Of a stretch of DNA of 5,139 bases, positions 1 to 5,139 are shown one piece after another. Numbering within the stretch: position 1 is the first letter of the stretch; each line of letters opens with the position of its first letter. Both the position numbers and the translations under genes were made by a program. The notes beneath the pieces are model-generated. The model saw nothing but the letters and a program-made list of their open reading frames with translations. It did not search any database and had not been told where the DNA came from. Source of the DNA: an uncultured Caulobacterales bacterium (GTDB lineage: Bacteria > Pseudomonadota > Alphaproteobacteria > Caulobacterales > Maricaulaceae); the NCBI GenBank assembly GCA_938007945.1, contig CALLME010000003.1:1-5139 (forward strand), in the 5' to 3' direction.

Positions 1-501
1 GCCGCTGAGCCGCCTCAAGCACCGACGTCTGAGATTCAAATAATGGAAGCGCCGTCAGTCGTTGATCTCGATAAAAAAGATGAAGATGACGGCGAGCCGC
101 GCCCCTATGATGAGACGCGTGACGCTAAAGCGGACGTGAACGCGACCCTCATGAAGGCTCAAGTTGAAGGGAAAAAAGCGATTATCGTTATGGGTGCTAA
201 TTGGTGCCATGACAGTCGTGACTTAGCCGCTCATTTCATGACCCCGCGGTTTGAAAAACTGCTCAGCGAGCATTATGAATATGTCTATGTCGATATGGGT
301 ATTCGCAACCGCAATCTCGATATTGCCGCGCAATTTGGCGTGAAAAAGGTTGAGGGCACGCCGACGGTTATTATCACTGACTCGCGAGGCAAAGTGCTCA
401 ACGGCTCAACGGCAAAAACGTGGCGCGATGCCGCGAGCCGTACGGACGATGAAATTTATGAAGAGTTTGAGGACTACGCGCTGGACGCTGTTACGCCTTA
501 A
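1..501 (+). CDS. Thioredoxin-fold family protein, 5' partial, single-cysteine CxxS active site
   Basis: The frame is open from base 1, so the gene probably begins upstream. The first ATG inside the window (43) has no recognisable ribosome binding site, and the residues before it (AAEPPQAPTSEIQI) read as a proline-rich linker such as follows a signal peptide or lipoprotein anchor. Numbered from that ATG, an acidic stretch (residues 8-31) leads into a thioredoxin-like domain: strand KKAIIVMGANW, active site W54-C55-H-D-S58, and a later GTPTVIITD segment with the cis-proline of the fold. The visible 166 residues contain only one cysteine; serine replaces the resolving cysteine of CxxC. Monothiol CxxS proteins cannot use the usual dithiol exchange, so mixed-disulfide, peroxidase-like or non-redox roles are possible. 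WCHDS versions occur in other alphaproteobacterial thioredoxin-family proteins, from memory. The substrate is unknown. Fold confident, role not. Confidence 0.8.
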   Translation, partial: AAEPPQAPTSEIQIMEAPSVVDLDKKDEDDGEPRPYDETRDAKADVNATLMKAQVEGKKAIIVMGANWCHDSRDLAAHFMTPRFEKLLSEHYEYVYVDMGIRNRNLDIAAQFGVKKVEGTPTVIITDSRGKVLNGSTAKTWRDAASRTDDEIYEEFEDYALDAVTP

Positions 502-502
502 G

Positions 503-1792
503 CTATTTCGTCTGACTGTCGCGTGCCGCACGGGCTTTTTGCGCGCGAAGCTCACGCCCTGTCATCACGGCGCCTTTGCCGAACTTTTCGCGCGCTTTGT
601 CTGAGGCGCGTTCGGCCTGACCGCGTTTGAGCGCGCTGGGGTCAAGCAAATCCCCACTATCACCAACAGGGTCTGTGAGGTCGCTTATACCTGCCCCAAT
701 GAGTCGGAAAGCACGCCCAGTCGCTTCCGCTTCAAGAAGAGGTTCGACCGTTTTAAAAATCGTATCGGCCAGTTGGACGGGCTGGGCCATCGTACGTCTT
801 CGTGTAATGGATTTAAAATCTTTGCCTTTCAGCTTAAGCGTGACGACTCTCCCCGCCGTTTCAAGCGCTTTGGCGCGATCTGCAGTTTTTTGGCAAATCA
901 TCCAAAGCTGATCTTTCAGCACGTCAATATCCGAAATATCGGTGTGAAAGGTCGTCTCGCTGGAAACGGATTTGCGGTCACGACCTGGGCTCACGCGGCG
1001 GTTATCTTCGGCGCGCGAGAGGCGTGAGAGATGAAGACCAATATCACCAAACCGCGCCGCCATCGTTTTATCGCCAAGTTTGCGCACGTCTGCGATAGTG
1101 AAAACGCCTTGGCTATTAAGCTTTTTCGCAAATTTCGGTCCGATGCCATAGATAAAGCCGACAGGTTTATCTCGTAAGAAATCTTGCGCGTCGGCGCGTC
1201 CTAACACTGCAAAACCGTTTGGCTTGTCGAGGTCGGACGCGGTCTTGGCGAGAAACTTATTATAGCTGAGCCCAACAGAAACTGTGACGCCGACCTCGTC
1301 ATATATTTTGCGCTGAAGATGTATCAGGCTCTGCGCAGGCGTGCGCCCGTGAAGGCGCTCTGTGCCCGTGAGGTCAAGAAAGGCTTCATCAATAGAGAGC
1401 GGTTCGACTTGCGGCGTGAGGTCGAGCATCATGTTCTTAATTCGCCGCCCTTCGCGAGAGTATTTTCCGCCTTCCGGTTTTATCACCACCGCATGCGGGC
1501 AGGCTTTGAGCGCTTTAAACATGGGCATAGCGGAATGCACACCATAAACCCGCGCGTGATAGCAGGCGGCAGAGACGACGCCTCTGGTGCCGCCGCCAAC
1601 AATGACGGGCTTATCGGCAAGCTCTGGATTATCGCGTTTCTCAACAGAGGCGAAAAAGGCGTCGCAATCAATATGCGCGATAGACAAGCAATCTAGCTCT
1701 GGGTGACTTATAGTGCGCCTCTCCCCACACTCAGGACATGTGCTGTCGCCATGCTCGTGTCCGCAGCCTCTACATCTGCGTGAGTCAGACAT
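503..1792 (-). CDS. dinB: DNA polymerase IV (Y-family translesion polymerase) with N-terminal zinc-ribbon-like extension
   Basis: Y-family polymerase that copies past damaged bases with low fidelity. The 429 residues hold, in order: a Cys4 ribbon-like segment (C7-x2-C10, C19-x2-C22); the palm motif IDCDAFFASVE, with D42 as a metal ligand and F47 as probable steric gate; SIDEAFLDLTG with catalytic D135 and E136; SVGLSYNKFLAKTASDLDKP (172-191); a helix-hairpin-helix around GFIYGIGP (212-219); and a little-finger domain from about KSVSSETTF (274) to RLIGAGISDL (363-372). A basic tail follows; I see no classical C-terminal QLxLF clamp motif. The Cys extension makes it longer than the roughly 350-residue E. 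coli enzyme, but the Caulobacter protein has a similar extension as I recall it. An in-frame TAA lies directly before this ATG, so it is the earliest possible start. The ribosome binding site is weak. A LexA-box promoter lies upstream. Confidence 0.96.
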   Translation of the reverse strand: MSDSRRCRGCGHEHGDSTCPECGERRTISHPELDCLSIAHIDCDAFFASVEKRDNPELADKPVIVGGGTRGVVSAACYHARVYGVHSAMPMFKALKACPHAVVIKPEGGKYSREGRRIKNMMLDLTPQVEPLSIDEAFLDLTGTERLHGRTPAQSLIHLQRKIYDEVGVTVSVGLSYNKFLAKTASDLDKPNGFAVLGRADAQDFLRDKPVGFIYGIGPKFAKKLNSQGVFTIADVRKLGDKTMAARFGDIGLHLSRLSRAEDNRRVSPGRDRKSVSSETTFHTDISDIDVLKDQLWMICQKTADRAKALETAGRVVTLKLKGKDFKSITRRRTMAQPVQLADTIFKTVEPLLEAEATGRAFRLIGAGISDLTDPVGDSGDLLDPSALKRGQAERASDKAREKFGKGAVMTGRELRAQKARAARDSQTK

Positions 1793-1880
1793 TTAAAGAC
1801 TCGCCCGCAAAATTTGCCCGAATTTGAACAGAGTTGCGTTTTAGTGAAAATATGTGTGCTGGGTTTTTCATTTACCAAAC

Positions 1881-1909
1881 TTTATAGTGTTCGTGATATG
1901 TTCTGTAAA
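1881..1909 (-). promoter_or_regulatory. dinB sigma70-type promoter with LexA box in its spacer
   Basis: On the - strand, TTTACA (1909-1904) is followed by exactly 17 nt and then TATAAA (1886-1881). Each hexamer differs from the sigma70 consensus at one position. The expected transcript start is near 1874, giving a leader of about 80 nt before the dinB ATG at 1792. The spacer consists of a 15-nt LexA box plus AC, so bound repressor would cover the RNA polymerase site. No transcript evidence is available from sequence alone. Confidence 0.75.
1889..1903 (-). promoter_or_regulatory. LexA (SOS) operator
   Basis: The - strand reads GAACATATCACGAAC; the + strand reads GTTC-N7-GTTC. This exactly matches the direct-repeat SOS box of alphaproteobacteria (GAAC-N7-GAAC/GTTC-N7-GTTC), which differs from the E. 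coli palindrome CTGT-N8-ACAG. It lies inside the dinB promoter spacer, upstream of a translesion polymerase gene, which is a classic LexA target type. Motif seen directly; LexA binding is inferred. Confidence 0.8.
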
Positions 1910-1938
1910 TGGAATCCTAACGCCGCTTGCACGGAATG

Positions 1939-1970
1939 TTAAGGATGCTCTGTTAGAAGAAAAATATAAG
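1939..1970 (+). promoter_or_regulatory. Candidate divK promoter elements
   Basis: The 133 nt between the LexA box and divK should hold the divK promoter. The best -10 candidate is TATAAG at 1965-1970, with no good -35 at 16-18 nt, which would suit an activator-dependent promoter. Upstream, TTAA (1939-1942) and TTAG (1953-1956) resemble CtrA half-sites, but their 10-nt gap does not fit the canonical 7-nt spacing. A second -10-like TATAAA sits at 1987-1992. This assignment is tentative. Confidence 0.25.
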
Positions 1971-2035
1971 CCGAGAGCCCACGCGTTATAAACGGGCCCG
2001 ACAAAAAGTGAATGTGAAAGCCCATGCTGCAAATC

Positions 2036-2407
2036 ATGCCGAAAAAAATTCTTATCGTTGAAGACAATGAGCTCAATATGAAGCTTTTTGCAGACCTGCT
2101 TGATGCCCATGGCTATGAGACGCAACAGACCCGCGAGGGGCTGAAAGCGATAGGCATGGCACGCAAATTTAAGCCTGATCTGATTTTGATGGATATTCAA
2201 TTGCCAGAAGTCTCAGGCCTTGAGGTGACAAAGTGGATTAAAGACGACGAAAGTCTCGCGGGCATTCCGATTGTTGCCGTGACAGCCTTCGCCATGAAAG
2301 GCGATGAGAAACGCATCCGTGACGGCGGCTGCTCTGCCTATATCGCCAAGCCGATTTCTGTGTCGAGCTTTCTCGCGACCGTACGTAAATTCGTAGAACC
2401 AGCTTAG
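2036..2407 (+). CDS. divK: Single-domain response regulator DivK
   Basis: Essential-type cell-cycle regulator. In Caulobacter the kinase/phosphatase pair DivJ/PleC sets its phosphorylation at the poles; DivK~P acts through DivL and CckA to lower CtrA activity and also stimulates PleC and DivJ toward PleD (known biology). The 123 residues are a lone receiver domain with no output domain: acidic pocket E9-D10, phosphoacceptor D53 in [10 protein letters not shown]83 and K105. The signature AFAMKGDE contains D90, the residue altered in the classic Caulobacter divK341 allele, and the sequence closely follows Caulobacter DivK as I recall it. An in-frame ATG at 2024 would add MLQI. I prefer 2036 because [12 protein letters not shown] matches the family N-terminus. 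Neither start has a good ribosome binding site (GAAAG at 2016-2020 is 3 nt or 15 nt away). pleD follows after 12 nt. Confidence 0.95.
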   Translation: MPKKILIVEDNELNMKLFADLLDAHGYETQQTREGLKAIGMARKFKPDLILMDIQLPEVSGLEVTKWIKDDESLAGIPIVAVTAFAMKGDEKRIRDGGCSAYIAKPISVSSFLATVRKFVEPA

Positions 2408-2410
2408 GGG
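2406..2410 (+). promoter_or_regulatory. pleD ribosome binding site overlapping the divK stop codon
   Basis: AGGGG begins within the divK TAG stop (2405-2407) and ends 9 nt before the pleD ATG. Ribosomes finishing divK would uncover or reuse this site, suggesting translational coupling. It also supports the ATG at 2420, which has an in-frame TAG just upstream (2414-2416). Confidence 0.7.
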
Positions 2411-2419
2411 CTCTAGTCC

Positions 2420-3781
2420 ATGAGCGCCCGCATTCTTGTTGTTGATGACCTTGCCCCTAATCTGAATCTGTTTCAGGTCAAACTCGCGGCGGAATATTAC
2501 GACGTTTTGACCGCCCGCAGCGGGATTGAAGCGCTAGAGATTGCTGCCACAGAACAGCTCGATCTCATCCTCATGGATGCGATGATGCCTGGCATGAACG
2601 GCTTTGAAGCTTGCCGTCGCCTGAAAGCTAATCCAGAAACTTGGCATATTCCTGTCATTATGGTGACGGCGCTTGAAGAAACTAAAGACCGTATTCGCGG
2701 GCTAGAGGCGGGCGCAGATGATTTTATCACCAAGCCCATTGACGATTTCAACCTGATGACACGGGTAAAATCGCTTTTACGTCTTAAAATGGTGACAGAC
2801 CAACTGCTAAGCCATACGGGTCATACCCTTGGCAATTCACGCCCCGTGATTGAACAAATTGACCGTAAGTCGGGCCGTATTTTGATTGTTGAAGATCACA
2901 AACGTCGCGCCGAGAAATTAGCGGAACCGCTGACAGCCCATGAGGTCACAATTGCGTCTGACCCCGTAAAAGCCATTCAGGCAGGAAAAGGAAGCTTTGA
3001 TCTGATTATCGTAAGCCTTGTGTCTGATAATTTTGACGGGTTACGCGTCTGTGCCTCTCTGCGGTTTAACGCCGAAAGCCGCGAAACGCCTATCTTGGTG
3101 GTCGATGACCCTGAAAACCAAGATCGTCTCGTGCGCGCCTATGATATTGGCGTGAACGACTCTGTGCTGCGCCCTGTTGAGACGCAAGAGCTTGGTGCGC
3201 GCGTCGGCACACAACTCCGCCGTAAATTTTACGCTGATAGCTTGCGCGAGAACTTTAACGAAAACCTTGAAATGGTCGTTGCGGATACGCTAACGGGCCT
3301 TGGCAATCGTCGCTATTTTGACCGCGGTATTGAGCCCCTTATCGATGCGCTTAACGGTAGCGCAAGGACGCCTTTCACAATCATACTCTTTGATATTGAC
3401 CACTTTAAACGGGTCAATGACATTCTTGGCCACGATATGGGTGACCATATCCTCAAAGAAGTCGCCGCACGCCTTGTGACCAATATGCGCGCCATTGATA
3501 TCGTCTCGCGCTATGGCGGTGAAGAATTCATGATTGCTATGCCTGATACGCTTGAGGCTGATGGTTACGCCGCCGCAGACCGCATTCGCGACATGATTGC
3601 GGGTACACCGATATATGTGGACGGCGAAGCGCTGACAATAACGCTTAGCGCAGGTGTGGCACAGGCCCGCCCAAAAGAACAAATCCGCGACGTACAGAAA
3701 CGCGCAGACACAGCGCTTTACAAAGCGAAACATGCAGGCCGTAATCAGGTCATGCGGTTTGAAATTCTAGAAGCAGCTTAG
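2420..3781 (+). CDS. pleD: Diguanylate cyclase response regulator PleD (REC-REC-GGDEF)
   Basis: Makes c-di-GMP from two GTP when phosphorylated and dimerised; in Caulobacter it acts at the stalked pole in the swarmer-to-stalked transition, ejecting the flagellum and promoting stalk and holdfast formation (known biology). The 453 residues match Caulobacter PleD in length. REC1 (about 1-125) is complete: D9/D10, phosphoacceptor D53, T83, K105. REC2 (about 152-270) is a degenerate adaptor: S199 stands where the phosphoacceptor should be and R251 where the lysine should be. The GGDEF domain (about 285-450) has DxLTGLGNRR, FDIDHFKRVND with metal-binding D325, active site GGEEF (366-370), and the allosteric inhibition site R357-x-x-D360, so product feedback is expected. 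It is co-transcribed with divK and ends at a hairpin terminator 30 nt downstream. Confidence 0.97.
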   Translation: MSARILVVDDLAPNLNLFQVKLAAEYYDVLTARSGIEALEIAATEQLDLILMDAMMPGMNGFEACRRLKANPETWHIPVIMVTALEETKDRIRGLEAGADDFITKPIDDFNLMTRVKSLLRLKMVTDQLLSHTGHTLGNSRPVIEQIDRKSGRILIVEDHKRRAEKLAEPLTAHEVTIASDPVKAIQAGKGSFDLIIVSLVSDNFDGLRVCASLRFNAESRETPILVVDDPENQDRLVRAYDIGVNDSVLRPVETQELGARVGTQLRRKFYADSLRENFNENLEMVVADTLTGLGNRRYFDRGIEPLIDALNGSARTPFTIILFDIDHFKRVNDILGHDMGDHILKEVAARLVTNMRAIDIVSRYGGEEFMIAMPDTLEADGYAAADRIRDMIAGTPIYVDGEALTITLSAGVAQARPKEQIRDVQKRADTALYKAKHAGRNQVMRFEILEAA

Positions 3782-3808
3782 GCGCTTCTTAATAGGACAA
3801 TCAGCCAT

Positions 3809-3836
3809 AAAAAAACCGCCTCTAAGAGACGGTTTT
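3809..3836. terminator. Bidirectional intrinsic terminator between pleD and rpmG
   Basis: The arms AAAACCGCCTCT and AGAGACGGTTTT form a stem with one irregular pair. In the - strand RNA that pair is a G-U wobble and the stem is followed by a run of seven U (complement of A 3809-3815). In the + strand RNA it is a C-A mismatch and the U run is only four. It should therefore end rpmG transcripts well and pleD transcripts less efficiently. Confidence 0.85.
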
Positions 3837-3856
3837 CATAAATCAATAAGCTCAGA

Positions 3857-4024
3857 TTACTTAATCTTGCCTTCTTTGAAGTCGACATGCTTACGTACGA
3901 CGGGGTCGTATTTCTTTTTGACCATTTTTTCAGTCATCGTGCGGGCGTTCTTTTTAGTCACGTAAAAGTAACCTGTACCGGCTGTAGAGTTCAGACGGAT
4001 TTTAATGGTTGTTGGCTTCGCCAT
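3857..4024 (-). CDS. rpmG: 50S ribosomal protein L33
   Basis: A 55-residue basic protein of the large ribosomal subunit, located near the E site. It begins [20 protein letters not shown] and ends VDFKEGKIK, matching alphaproteobacterial L33 across its full length, with the conserved [10 protein letters not shown] and KYDPVVRKH segments. It contains no cysteines, so it is the zinc-independent (C-minus) form. The ATG is preceded by GAAAGG (4038-4033) at 8 nt. It lies 113 nt downstream of the NUDIX gene on the same strand, with its own promoter in the gap, and ends just before the shared terminator. divK-pleD beside rpmG is a familiar arrangement in Caulobacter relatives (from memory). Confidence 0.97.
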   Translation of the reverse strand: MAKPTTIKIRLNSTAGTGYFYVTKKNARTMTEKMVKKKYDPVVRKHVDFKEGKIK

Positions 4025-4032
4025 GGCTCGCG

Positions 4033-4038
4033 CCTTTC
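4033..4038 (-). promoter_or_regulatory. rpmG ribosome binding site
   Basis: GAAAGG on the - strand, 8 nt before the rpmG ATG at 4024. It fits a Shine-Dalgarno core (AAGG) and decides the rpmG start. Confidence 0.6.
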
Positions 4039-4085
4039 ATGCTCATCCCGACCTATATGTCAGGGGTCTAATTCAGTAGCGGGCA

Positions 4086-4113
4086 CATATACGCAAGCGT
4101 GCGCAGGTGTCAA
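4086..4113 (-). promoter_or_regulatory. rpmG promoter
   Basis: A perfect -35 TTGACA on the - strand (4113-4108) is followed by 16 nt and TATATG (4091-4086), a four-of-six -10 match. It lies wholly in the NUDIX-rpmG gap. The predicted transcript start is near 4079, giving a leader of about 55 nt. No hairpin terminator is visible between the NUDIX stop and rpmG, so read-through from rnr-NUDIX could add to this promoter. Confidence 0.6.
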
Positions 4114-4137
4114 CTGTGGTGGGTGGTTTTTGTCGGC

Positions 4138-4866
4138 TCAATCCGCGGGAAATGGGTCTGTAATGAACTGACCACCCTTGCGGCGCATGAAAAATACCGT
4201 CCAAGGCGGATTGTCCTGCGTCAAAAAGCGTTTCATGACCTTAAGCATCGTATCTGTCGCGACATGGGTTTTAAGCTGCGCGATTTGGTCAAAGGTGAAC
4301 CAATCCACATTGAGAAGTTCATGACTATCCGCAGTGTCTGTTGCGTTGACGCCGTTCATATCACGCGCAAAAAACCATGTATCAAAGCGTTTGTGACGGC
4401 GCGGTGGGGTGATGGCGCGGCCAATGACCTCAATCCCTGAGATATCTGGCAACTGACCCGCTTCGCGAAAGGCGTCATAGCTTTTATGGTTGAGGTTGCG
4501 TGCTTGCGGCGCTTTCCGGCCAAGCATCAGCGAGGTTTCCTCAAATGTTTCGCGCACGCCCGCGAGAAGCAAGGCGCGGGCTTGGCGCGGGGAATAGGCG
4601 GCCTCGAGGATTTTTTTCGTGCGCGGACTTATCTCACCCATGCTTCCCGCATAGCTATCGGCGCGGTCTACACGTCCGCCGGGGAAAACAAAGACGTCAG
4701 GCATAAAATCGTGACGTTTCGCGCGCTGCCCCATGAGGATTTGCGGGTTCTCGCGTGGGCCTTTCCACAAGATGATAGTCGACGCTTTCTTGGGCCGTGC
4801 CGCGCGGGGCAGGGCGTTGCGTAGCTCTTTTTCTTTCTCCGTCAGGACGGGGCGTTTAATCTCCAT
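4138..4866 (-). CDS. NUDIX hydrolase, NUDT19-like with split Nudix box
   Basis: Nudix enzymes hydrolyse nucleoside diphosphates linked to another group, using Mg2+ held by the box glutamates. In this 242-residue protein the fold begins at about residue 28 (ASTIILWKG). The glycine end of the box, FPGGRVDRAD (61-70), is separated from its catalytic helix, GVRETFEETSLML (103-115), by about 35 residues, whereas the canonical box is a compact 23. R105, E106, E109 and E110 are present; the usual glycine after EEx is S112. An enlarged box insertion is a feature of NUDT19-type Nudix proteins, some of which cleave CoA or acyl-CoA, so that is a possible substrate class (inference). Its ATG shares one base with the rnr TGA stop, implying co-transcription and translational coupling. 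No membrane segment or signal peptide is visible. Confidence 0.88.
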   Translation of the reverse strand: MEIKRPVLTEKEKELRNALPRAARPKKASTIILWKGPRENPQILMGQRAKRHDFMPDVFVFPGGRVDRADSYAGSMGEISPRTKKILEAAYSPRQARALLLAGVRETFEETSLMLGRKAPQARNLNHKSYDAFREAGQLPDISGIEVIGRAITPPRRHKRFDTWFFARDMNGVNATDTADSHELLNVDWFTFDQIAQLKTHVATDTMLKVMKRFLTQDNPPWTVFFMRRKGGQFITDPFPAD

Positions 4867-5139
4867 CAGCTGCGCCTGCGTCGATGTTTCGCCCCGCGTG
4901 AGCGTGAAGAGGCCCCACCAGAACGATAATCACGCCGTCCGTGATGGGATTTTTTCGGCGGTTTGCCTGGCTCGCCTTTGGAGACCATTTCAAAGACCAA
5001 GCCGCCTGTGACGGGGCTGGCCTCGGTCAGTTTCACACGGACCTGCGCGCCAAAACGGAAAGTCGTGCCAGACTGCTCTCCGATAAGTTTTTTAGCCTTT
5101 TCGTCAAAATAAAACCGTTCTTCTCCGAGCGTACGTATC
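4866..5139 (-). CDS. rnr: Ribonuclease R, C-terminal fragment (5' end outside window)
   Basis: The last 90 codons of a gene that enters from the right edge. RNase R is a processive 3'-5' exoribonuclease (RNB family) that degrades structured RNA and helps in rRNA quality control. Only the end of the C-terminal S1 RNA-binding domain is visible: LGEERFYFDEKAKKLIGE, then FRFGAQVRVKLTEASPVTGGLVFEMV, which fits the late strands of the S1 barrel. It is followed by a tail rich in K, R, G and S ending RGAKHRRRRS, like the basic tails of other RNase R proteins that aid binding to structured RNA or ribosomes. The catalytic domain cannot be checked. The TGA stop overlaps the NUDIX ATG by one base (TGATG). 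The identification rests on the tail and S1 segment, supported by context. Confidence 0.87.
   Translation of the reverse strand, partial: IRTLGEERFYFDEKAKKLIGEQSGTTFRFGAQVRVKLTEASPVTGGLVFEMVSKGEPGKPPKKSHHGRRDYRSGGASSRSRGAKHRRRRS

Noticed and set aside
1826..1840. Second LexA box candidate in the dinB leader (GAAC followed 7 nt later by CGTT).
   Set aside because: The second half-site does not match GAAC.
1871..1885. TTTA-N7-TTAT as a CtrA-like site near the dinB -10.
   Set aside because: Each half-site has a mismatch, and it is explained by AT-rich promoter sequence.
1898..1942. Fifteen-codon ORF (MFCKWNPNAACTEC) starting inside the LexA box, with three cysteines.
   Set aside because: There is no ribosome binding site, it overlaps promoter elements, and nothing supports it as a leader peptide.
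1939..1956. Possible CtrA site before divK (TTAA and TTAG).
   Set aside because: The spacing is 10 nt rather than the 7 nt of TTAA-N7-TTAA; kept only as a low-confidence part of the divK promoter entry.
1854..1989. Longer + strand open frame upstream of divK with GTG starts, ending in a protein-like stretch (KDALLEEKYKPRAHAL).
   Set aside because: No ATG or ribosome binding site is present, and the frame crosses the dinB promoter and LexA box, so it is probably chance.
1993..2000. Palindrome CGGGCCCG in the divK leader.
   Set aside because: An 8-bp self-complementary site with no loop or U run; neither a terminator nor a recognisable operator.
3290..3733. Long - strand open frame opposite the pleD GGDEF region, and similar frames opposite dinB and the NUDIX gene.
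   Set aside because: They are antisense shadows of well-supported genes, with no recognisable domain or ribosome binding site.

Overview
The window looks like chromosomal DNA from an alphaproteobacterium of the Caulobacterales/Hyphomonadales type. The main evidence is the adjacent pair divK-pleD, the polar cell-fate response regulators, followed by a zinc-free alphaproteobacterial L33 gene (rpmG). The moderate G+C content, judged by eye, fits a Hyphomonadaceae-like genome better than high-GC Caulobacter; this is inference. Nothing here looks mobile: I see no IS, phage, CRISPR array, tRNA or rRNA, and the genes resemble each other in composition.

Layout. (1) Bases 1-501, + strand: the 3' part of a thioredoxin-fold protein with a single cysteine, reading frame open to the left edge. 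(2) Bases 503-1792, - strand: dinB (DNA polymerase IV) with an N-terminal zinc-ribbon-like extension, convergent with the first gene and only 1 nt from it. (3) Bases 1793-2035: divergent control region. It carries a strong dinB promoter whose 17-nt spacer contains a perfect alphaproteobacterial LexA box, plus the less clear divK promoter. (4) Bases 2036-3781, + strand: the divK-pleD operon with a 12-nt gap and the pleD ribosome binding site overlapping the divK stop. (5) A hairpin terminator at 3809-3836 sits between the convergent pleD and rpmG. (6) Bases 3857-5139, - strand: from right to left, the 3' end of rnr (RNase R), a NUDIX hydrolase whose start codon overlaps the rnr stop, then rpmG with its own promoter.

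How the genes work together. DivK and PleD form one signalling module. DivK is a single receiver that controls the CtrA pathway, and PleD is a phosphorylation-activated diguanylate cyclase making c-di-GMP for the motile-to-sessile switch. DinB is a translesion polymerase, apparently under SOS control. RNase R and L33 serve RNA decay and the ribosome. Apart from divK-pleD and rnr-NUDIX the genes are neighbours rather than a pathway. The most notable non-coding signal is the SOS promoter in the region shared by dinB and divK. I do not see an undescribed multi-gene system.
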